Origin: Actinophytocola oryzae
Lineage (GTDB): Bacteria; Actinomycetota; Actinomycetes; Mycobacteriales; Pseudonocardiaceae
Assembly (NCBI RefSeq): GCF_004364325.1
Contig: NZ_SOCP01000002.1
Span: forward strand, 558,001-622,000
Reading direction: 5' to 3'
Length of the DNA: 64,000 nt
The position numbers and the translations under genes were made by a program. Under the pieces are notes generated by a model. That model worked only from the letters and a program-made list of their open reading frames with translations. It searched no databases and was not told the origin of the DNA. Of this stretch, positions 58,535 through 64,000 are shown piece after piece; within the stretch, counting starts at the first letter, position 1; each line of letters begins with the position of its first letter.

Positions 58535-59722
58535 ATGGAGAGTTCGACTTCTGGGTCCCCACGTGAGAGCGCCCCGCCACTGGCCGGCGTGAAGGTCATC
58601 GAGCTGGGGCAGCTGATCGCGGGGCCGTTCTGCGGGCAGCTGCTCGCCGACTTCGGCGCCGACGTGATCAAGGTCGAGCAGCCGGGAGAGGGCGACCCGA
58701 TGCGTCGCTGGGGCTTCTCGCGCGACGGCAAGTCGCTCTCCTGGAGCGTGATCGCCCGGGGCAAGCGGTGCGTCACCGCGGACCTGCGCACGCCGGAGGG
58801 CGTCGAGCTGGTCACGGCGCTCGCCCGCGAGGCCGACGTGCTCGTCGAGAACTTCCGTCCGGGCACCCTGGAGCGCTTCGGGCTCGGCCCGGACACCCTC
58901 GCCGCGCTCAACCCCGGCCTGATCGTCGTCCGGGTCAGCGGCTACGGGCAGACCGGCCCGTACGCGCACCGCGCGGGCTACGGCTCCATCGGCGAGGCGA
59001 TGGGCGGCCTGCGTTACCTGGTCGGCGAGCCGGACCGGCCGCCGAGCCGGATGGGCGTCTCCCTCGGGGACATGCTGGCAGGCATGCATGCCGCCATGGG
59101 CGCGCTCCTGGCCCTGCAGGCCCGGCACCGCGACGGTCTCGGCCAGCAGGTCGACGTCTCCATCTACGAGTCGGTGCTGGCGATGACCGAGGCGCTGGTG
59201 GCCGACCAGGCCATCGCCGGGGTGCGGCGGGAACGCAGCGGCGCGGTCCTGCCCGGCGTCGCGCCGAGCAACGTCTACCCGACGAGCGACGGCGAGTACG
59301 TCCTCGTCGCCGCCAACCAGGACACCGTCTTCCGCAGGCTCGCCGTCGCCATGGGCGCCCCGGAGCTGGGCACCTCGCCCGAGTACGGCACCCACCACGC
59401 ACGCGGTGAGCGACAGGCCGAGCTGGACGACCTGATCGCCGGGTGGACCGTGCGGCACACCGCGGCCGACGTGCTGGAGATCCTCGAGGCCAACGGCGTC
59501 CCGGCGGGCCGGGTCTACACGGCGGCGGACATGCTCGCCGACCCGCACTTCGCGGCCCGCCAGAGCATCGTGCGCGTGCCGGACGAGAAGCTCGGCGAGG
59601 TGCCCATGCAGGGCGTCGCGCCGCGCCTGTCCGCCACGCCCGGCACGATCCGCTGGACCGGCGCCGAGCTGGGCAGGCACGACACCGAGGTGCGGGGCGA
59701 GATCGGCCAGCGGACGGGCTGA
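58535..59722 (+). CDS. CaiB/BaiF-family CoA-transferase
   Basis: 395 residues. PLAGVKVIELGQLIAGPF (about 15-32), FGADVIKVEQPGEGDPM, VENFRPGTLERFGLG (about 106-120), the Asp of LGDMLAGMHAAMGALLALQ (about 178) as catalytic residue, and DVSIYESVLAM. Its ATG has no Shine-Dalgarno and lies only two bases from the TTGTATTCAA site, so it may be translated from a leaderless message. It probably activates the island's substrate as a CoA thioester. The same family is doubled in the first island. Confidence 0.9.
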   Translation: MESSTSGSPRESAPPLAGVKVIELGQLIAGPFCGQLLADFGADVIKVEQPGEGDPMRRWGFSRDGKSLSWSVIARGKRCVTADLRTPEGVELVTALAREADVLVENFRPGTLERFGLGPDTLAALNPGLIVVRVSGYGQTGPYAHRAGYGSIGEAMGGLRYLVGEPDRPPSRMGVSLGDMLAGMHAAMGALLALQARHRDGLGQQVDVSIYESVLAMTEALVADQAIAGVRRERSGAVLPGVAPSNVYPTSDGEYVLVAANQDTVFRRLAVAMGAPELGTSPEYGTHHARGERQAELDDLIAGWTVRHTAADVLEILEANGVPAGRVYTAADMLADPHFAARQSIVRVPDEKLGEVPMQGVAPRLSATPGTIRWTGAELGRHDTEVRGEIGQRTG

Positions 59723-59843
59723 CCCCGGGGTCGGCGTCCCCTTTCGCCGGGTTGCCGGTCCGGGCCGGAAGCGCTCCGTGGGAGAGTGGTCGCCGGCTGT
59801 GGTGCGGGGGCACCGGGGTGGACGAGGTGAGGGAAGAGGAGCG

Positions 59844-60542
59844 ATGGCCAAGGCAGCGGAGACCGCCTACGACGTCATCCGCAGGGGAGTGCTGTCCGGG
59901 GAGTTCGCCCGGGGCCAGCGACTGCGCGAGGAGGAGCTGGCCGTCCGCGTCGGGGTCTCCAGGACACCGGTGCGCGAGGCCCTGCGCAGGCTCAACGCCG
60001 AGGGGCTCGTCAACTTCACGCCGAACCGCGGCGCGCGGGTCACCGCGTGGTCCGAACGGGAGCTGGAGGACCTCTACGAGGCCCGCGCCCTGCTCGAGGG
60101 CTTCGGCGCCCGGCTCGCGGCCAGCCGGATCACCGCGGACGAGCTTGCCGAGCTGCACGAGATCGCCGAGGAGATGGCCGAGGTCGCCGAGCGCGGCAAG
60201 GACGTGGCCGACCGGCTGACCGACCTCAATGGACGGTTCCACCGGGCGATCGTGCACGCCTCCCGCAACACCCAGCTCGACACCCTGGTACGCGGCGTGA
60301 TGGACGTGCCCCTCATCTACCGCACGTTCCAGCGTTACTCACCGCATCGGTTGCAGGCGAGCCAGGCACACCACCGCGAGCTGGTCGAGGCGTTCCGCGC
60401 CGGTGACGGTGAGTGGGCCGAGTCGGTCATGCGGGCGCATATCCTGGCCGCCCGCACCACGGTGCTCCAGTCGCTGCGGCGCGATGTGGACGGACTGTTG
60501 CCGGCTGACCACAACGCGAAGTTGGATACAAACGACGCATAG
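59844..60542 (+). CDS. FCD-type GntR-family transcriptional regulator
   Basis: 232 residues; ATG with AAGAGGAG three bases upstream. N-terminal winged HTH: AYDVIRRGVLSGEFARGQRL then EEELAVRVGVSRTPVREALRRL and GLVNFTPNRGARVTAW (about residues 8-68). The all-helical FCD domain has DLYEARALLEGFGARLA and metal/ligand positions DLNGRFHRAI...HHRELVEAF. FCD regulators sense carboxylic acids. The TTGTATnCAA sites around it suggest control of the CoA-transferase and of itself. It stands between the CoA-transferase and the transporter operon. Confidence 0.92.
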   Translation: MAKAAETAYDVIRRGVLSGEFARGQRLREEELAVRVGVSRTPVREALRRLNAEGLVNFTPNRGARVTAWSERELEDLYEARALLEGFGARLAASRITADELAELHEIAEEMAEVAERGKDVADRLTDLNGRFHRAIVHASRNTQLDTLVRGVMDVPLIYRTFQRYSPHRLQASQAHHRELVEAFRAGDGEWAESVMRAHILAARTTVLQSLRRDVDGLLPADHNAKLDTNDA

Positions 60543-60917
60543 CGCCACCCTCCGAAGAGAGTCTTTCTGTCCTGCGGAGTCGCCCCGCGTGCTGCTCCGC
60601 CAGGCTCCCAATCCGCTGTGGACCTGCTTGAACACTGCTTTCGGCGGCGTTGACCAGCTGCTTCCGGTCGGATAACGATGTGCGCAGGCCGCCGACCGAT
60701 TGCCTGCCGAGGGGTTGATTTGCGCGCGAGATTGCGTACAAACTGAGTTCAACTGTCTCGGTTGGTGCGTCTACCGGAGGGAGTGGGACCATGCGTGTCG
60801 CGTCGTCGCCCCGTCGCCGGGCGTCCGCTGTCCCGTCCATTTCGGACAGCGCGCGAGTGCGGACCGTGGTCTTTGGTCCTCAGTACGCACAGGTTTCCCC
60901 CAGCTGTGCCAGAAGCC
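60543..60917. other. Intergenic region, no gene recognised
   Basis: The first part of a 774-bp non-coding stretch between the GntR gene and the transporter operon. Frames here are Arg/Pro/Gly-rich shadows. It contains TTGCGTACAA (60732-60741), similar to the TTGTATnCAA sites. No tRNA or hairpin terminator was convincing. Confidence 0.4.
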
Positions 60918-60964
60918 TTTACGGGGTCACAGTCGGTTGCTAGTGTCCAGATACTAATTCTGGA
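60918..60964 (+). promoter_or_regulatory. Predicted promoter and dyad operator of the transporter operon
   Basis: A TTTACG (-35, 60918-60923) and TAGTGT (-10, 60941-60946) pair with a 17-bp spacer, followed by TCCAGA (60946-60951) and its inverse TCTGGA (60959-60964). The core CAGATACTAATTCTG matches the element at 53453-53467 in 11 of 15 positions. A leader of about 350 bases would precede the ATG at 61317. Confidence 0.5.
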
Positions 60965-61316
60965 GAGAAGAGAACACTTCCGGGTCTGCGGCAGGCGCCG
61001 CGACCCATCCCCGGGCAGCACGGCACCAGCCCCTGCCCCAGTCTCCGGCGGCGTGGTCGGCGCACCGGTTGTCCCACAACGAGGTGGCGGGAATGCGGTT
61101 CGGACGGGTCAGCTCATGGCTGCCGCTCTGCGGCGGCGCGACCTGGTCGCCGACCACGCCGACCGGCCCTCGGATCTCCACAGTGGACAAGCCCGACGAC
61201 TCCGTCGCGCCCTACTCGGCCGGGCGGCGTCGGACGGCTGTCAACGCCATCGGAACGTCCTCCTGAACCACCACCTGGCCGGTGTAGGACCCGGCCATGA
61301 CGAAAGGGAGCCATCC
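60965..61316 (+). other. Long leader region, about 350 bp
   Basis: Between the predicted promoter and the substrate-binding-protein start. A short frame at 61093-61266 (MRFGRVSSWLPLCGG...) exists but has no supporting features. The region could hold a leader RNA; I see no known riboswitch. Confidence 0.35.
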
Positions 61317-62531
61317 ATGAAACGAACCGGGTTCGCCGGTCTGGCGGTGGTCGGGGTGGCGGCCGCGTTGGTTCTCTCCGCCTGCGGCAGCTCCGACTCG
61401 AACGACAGCGGCGGCAGTGGTGGCGGCGGTGGAGGCAAGACGGGCGGGACCTTCAAGCTCGGTCTCGTCACCAGCTCCTCCGGTCCGTTCGCCAGCAACG
61501 CCAAGGTGATGCAGGATGGCGCCGAGTACGCCGTCAAGGTCTTCAACAAGGCGGCGGGTGCGAACGGCAACAAGGTCGAGCTGGTCACTGTGGACGGTCA
61601 GAACAACCCGACCACTCTTGCCACCCTGATCCCGCAGCTGGTCACGAAGGACCAGGTGTACGCGATCGTCGGCCCGGTCGACAGCGCGGGCTGCGACATC
61701 GCGTGTGCCGCGTCGAACAAGCTCAAGGTGCCGCTGGTGAGCCCGGGTGCGGGGCGGCCCGGCGTGCTCGCGAACGCCCGCCCCTACGCGTTCACCCTCG
61801 CCCAGCCGGACGCCGACAACAGCACGCCGGTGCTCACGAAGATCGTCAAGGACGAGAAGGTGAAGACGGCGGCGATCATCACCGACGACGCGAACTCCAC
61901 CACCAAGGCGCAGGCGGACCTGTTCAGCAAGGTCTTCAGCTCGACCGGTGTGCGGGTGGTCAAGACGGTGACCTTCAAGACCGGTGACTCGAGCTTCGCC
62001 TCGCAGATCACCTCGGTGGCCGGTGACCACCCGGACATGCTGGCGCTCGCCGCCGGTCCGGACGACGCAGGCCGCATCGCCAAGGAGGTCAAGAGCCAGA
62101 ACCTCGACGTCCTCCTGGCAGGCACGGGTTCGCTGCAGTCCGGTGGTGCCGCCTACGTCGCCGCGGGTGGCGAGGCGACCGAGGGCACAGTGGCCGCCGC
62201 GCAGTACGACCCGCACAGCACCAACGCCACCGCGGACAAGCTGTTGAAGGCGGCGCAGAAGGACTCCGGCCTGTCGGACATCCCGCTGAACTACGCCTAC
62301 GCCTACGACGCGGTCAACATGATCATGCAGGTGATCAAGGACAAGGGCATCAGCGCGGGCGGGAACATCACCCAGGACCGGGTGACCATCCAGGAGGGGC
62401 TGAACGACCTCAAGGACTTCACCGGCATGGCCGACAAGACCACGTTCAGCTCCGACGGCACCGCCGTCCGGCCAGAGCTGCGTGCGGTGGTCAAGGGCGG
62501 CAAGTTCGTCATCGACCAGGGCACCAGCTGA
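61317..62531 (+). CDS. Branched-chain-amino-acid-type ABC transporter substrate-binding lipoprotein
   Basis: 404 residues; ATG with AAAGGGAG seven bases upstream. Lipobox LSAC at about residues 18-21, then a Ser/Gly linker. Type 1 periplasmic-binding fold: GGTFKLGLVTSSSGPFASNAKVMQDGAEYAVKVFN, VYAIVGPVDSAGCDIACAASNKLKVPLVSPGAG, and PYAFTLAQPDADNSTPV. Members bind leucine-type amino acids, amides or aromatic acids. In this island it probably captures the pathway substrate and passes it to the permeases downstream. Confidence 0.92.
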   Translation: MKRTGFAGLAVVGVAAALVLSACGSSDSNDSGGSGGGGGGKTGGTFKLGLVTSSSGPFASNAKVMQDGAEYAVKVFNKAAGANGNKVELVTVDGQNNPTTLATLIPQLVTKDQVYAIVGPVDSAGCDIACAASNKLKVPLVSPGAGRPGVLANARPYAFTLAQPDADNSTPVLTKIVKDEKVKTAAIITDDANSTTKAQADLFSKVFSSTGVRVVKTVTFKTGDSSFASQITSVAGDHPDMLALAAGPDDAGRIAKEVKSQNLDVLLAGTGSLQSGGAAYVAAGGEATEGTVAAAQYDPHSTNATADKLLKAAQKDSGLSDIPLNYAYAYDAVNMIMQVIKDKGISAGGNITQDRVTIQEGLNDLKDFTGMADKTTFSSDGTAVRPELRAVVKGGKFVIDQGTS

Positions 62532-62544
62532 CCAGGCCAGGGCG

Positions 62545-63423
62545 ATGCTGACCCAGCAGCTGTTCAACGGGTTGTTGCTCGGGGCCACCTACTGCCTGGT
62601 GGCCCTGGGCTTCAACCTCGTGGTCGGAGCGATGGACCGGCTCAACTTCGCGCTCGGCGAGACCGCCATGCTGAGCGCGGTCCTCGGTGCGGTCCTGATG
62701 GACGTGACCGGCTGGCCGTTCGTGCTGGCCTTCCTCGCGTCGTTGGTGATCGGCGGGGTGGTCGCGGTGGTCGTGTACTTCGCGTCCTTCCGCTTCGTGC
62801 CCCAGCAGTACCCGACGGCCTCGATCCTCTCCAGTCTCGGGTTCGGGCTGATGATCACCGCACTGGTGACCAAGTTCTTCGGGAGCAACCAGCGGTCGGT
62901 GCCGGACGTGCTGCCGAACGTCCGGCTGGACCTCGGCATCTTCGAGGTCTCCGGCGCACAGCTGGTGATCCTCGGGCTCGCCGTCGTGATGACCGTCGCG
63001 CTGTACGTGTTCCTGGAGAAGACCGTGTGGGGCACGGCGATCCGCGGGGTGTCCGACGACGCCACCGTGACCGGGCTCCTCGGTGTGCCGGTGCGGCGGG
63101 TGATCCTGCTGACCTTCGCGCTGTCCGGGGTGCTCGCCGGCGCCGCGGGGCTGCTCACCGGCATCGCCTACCACACGGTGAGCCCCTTCGACGGCTTCAA
63201 CACCACCCTGACCGCACTCATGATCATCGTGATCGGCGGGCTGGGCAGCGTCACCGGTGGCGTGGTCGCGGCGGTGGCGATCGGCGTCATCCAGACGCTG
63301 ACCGTCGCCTACCTGTCCGCGACGCTGCGCGACCTGATCGTGTTCATCCTGGTCGGTGTGGTGCTGCTGGTCCGGCCCCAGGGTTTGTTCGGGCGCAACG
63401 CAGGCGTACTGGAGCGGGTCTGA
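62545..63423 (+). CDS. Branched-chain-type ABC transporter permease (LivH-like)
   Basis: 292 residues. About eight helices, starting LTQQLFNGLLLGATYCLVALGFNLVVGAMDRLNFA. The conserved GLLGVPVRRVILLTFALSGVLAGAAGLLTGI segment (about residues 180-211) and GGLGSVTGGVVAAVAIGVIQTL (about 230-251) identify LivH. It lies 13 bp after the binding protein and overlaps the LivM-like gene (TGATG). Confidence 0.93.
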   Translation: MLTQQLFNGLLLGATYCLVALGFNLVVGAMDRLNFALGETAMLSAVLGAVLMDVTGWPFVLAFLASLVIGGVVAVVVYFASFRFVPQQYPTASILSSLGFGLMITALVTKFFGSNQRSVPDVLPNVRLDLGIFEVSGAQLVILGLAVVMTVALYVFLEKTVWGTAIRGVSDDATVTGLLGVPVRRVILLTFALSGVLAGAAGLLTGIAYHTVSPFDGFNTTLTALMIIVIGGLGSVTGGVVAAVAIGVIQTLTVAYLSATLRDLIVFILVGVVLLVRPQGLFGRNAGVLERV

Positions 63424-64000
63424 TGTCCCCCTACATCGAGTCGGTCCTCCTGCAGGTCGGCATCAACGTGTTGCTGGCACTGGGTTACTGGATCGCCGTG
63501 TCCACCGGGAAGTACTCCTTCGGGCACGCCGCGTTCATGGCGATCGGCGCCTACTCGGCGTCCATCCTCACGCTGAACTTCGGCTGGCCGCTGCCGCTCG
63601 CGATGCTCGTCGCCGCGCTGGTGTCCGCCGTGGCCGGTGCGGTCATCGGCTGGATGGCGCTGCGGCTCTCGTTGCTGTACCTCGCGATCATCACCTTCGT
63701 CTTCGCGCAGCTGGTCGACATCCTCATCTCCGAGTGGGACTACGTCGGCGGCGCGGCGGGCATGCTCGGCATGAGCGGCACCACGCTCGGGCTGGTGTAC
63801 GGCAGCATCGCGGTCGTCGTCGTGTTCCTGCTGCTGCTCACCAGGTCGCGGCTCGGCCTCGCCTACGCGGCGATCCGGGAGGACGAGCAGGCGGCGATGG
63901 CCTCGGGGCTGCGGATCACGCTGATCGCGGTCGGCGCGTTCGCCCTGTCCGCGGCGGTGACCGGGGTGGCGGGCGCGCTCGCCGCGCACCAGCTGCTGAT
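63423..64000 (+). CDS. Branched-chain-type ABC transporter permease (LivM-like), 3' end outside window
   Basis: The first 192 residues, running off the right edge. It begins MSPYIESVLLQVGINVLLALGYWIAVSTGKYSFGHAAFMAIGAYSASIL, the typical LivM opening with G-x-x-S-x-GHA. YLAIITFVFAQL (about residues 80-91) and AIREDEQAAMASGLRI follow. The ATG overlaps the LivH-like stop. The ATPase genes (LivG/LivF) are expected further right. Confidence 0.92.
   Translation, partial: MSPYIESVLLQVGINVLLALGYWIAVSTGKYSFGHAAFMAIGAYSASILTLNFGWPLPLAMLVAALVSAVAGAVIGWMALRLSLLYLAIITFVFAQLVDILISEWDYVGGAAGMLGMSGTTLGLVYGSIAVVVVFLLLLTRSRLGLAYAAIREDEQAAMASGLRITLIAVGAFALSAAVTGVAGALAAHQLL

Noticed and set aside
61093..61266. 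Small plus-strand frame in the transporter leader
   Set aside because: No Shine-Dalgarno, no domain and Arg/Pro/Thr-rich composition; not supported as a gene.

Overview
The window is high-GC (roughly 70%) actinobacterial DNA. GTG and TTG starts are common, genes are packed with 4-bp ATGA/GTGA overlaps, and one-component regulators (MerR, TetR, LuxR, AsnC, FCD-GntR), F420/flavin LLM oxidoreductases and lipoprotein ABC transporters are plentiful. Gene content and the GAAGGACGCCTTC intergenic palindromes suggest Pseudonocardiaceae (Amycolatopsis, Saccharothrix or Lentzea-like); that placement is inference. No rRNA, tRNA, CRISPR or prophage was seen.

Layout. (1) 1-12236: a catabolic island. A minus-strand operon holds two CaiB/BaiF CoA-transferases, a UGSC-family protein and its partner protein. 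A second minus-strand operon holds a two-part MaoC/hotdog hydratase, an NAD-dependent epimerase-like protein and a peptide-type ABC transporter. Divergent from it are an isocitrate/isopropylmalate-type dehydrogenase and an LLM oxidoreductase. The UGSC gene carries an in-frame TGA exactly at the U of the UGSC motif, followed by a bacterial SECIS-like hairpin, so it is read as a selenoprotein. (2) 12234-13786: a palindromic repeat array, then selA, the selenocysteine synthase needed to read that TGA. (3) 13793-19011: an N-terminally deleted hydroxyacid dehydrogenase fused to a peptidase remnant, a SET-type sugar exporter, two unknown genes, and an MTD1-like methylenetetrahydrofolate dehydrogenase. 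(4) 19086-27716: two paralogous secreted hydrolase/MerR pairs, with a 1303-residue DyP-peroxidase/glycyl-radical-enzyme fusion between them. (5) 27804-43428: resistance- and regulation-type genes (VanZ-like, S4, methyltransferases, two FAD monooxygenases, TetR and AsnC regulators), a methyltransferase-asparagine synthetase pair, a 170-bp MITE, and a P-loop NTPase coupled to a membrane-anchored periplasmic-binding-fold protein. (6) 43985-53403: secreted M4 and M15 peptidases, a lipoprotein nuclease/phosphatase fold, a LuxR-hydrolase, LLM and D-aminoacylase genes and small proteins. (7) 53499-64000: a second catabolic island with LLM oxidoreductase, VOC protein, the UGSC partner, a Cys-type UGSC protein, an SDR, an unknown Cys-rich protein, a third CoA-transferase, an FCD-GntR regulator and a branched-chain-amino-acid-type ABC transporter that runs off the right edge.

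How it fits together. The two islands look like variants of one pathway plan: uptake by an ABC transporter, attachment to CoA by CaiB/BaiF transferases, and oxidation or hydration by LLM, SDR, MaoC and dehydrogenase proteins, each with a UGSC protein and its dedicated partner. One island uses selenocysteine and the other cysteine at the same position. The substrates cannot be read from the sequence. Shared operator-like palindromes upstream of several of these units suggest co-regulation.
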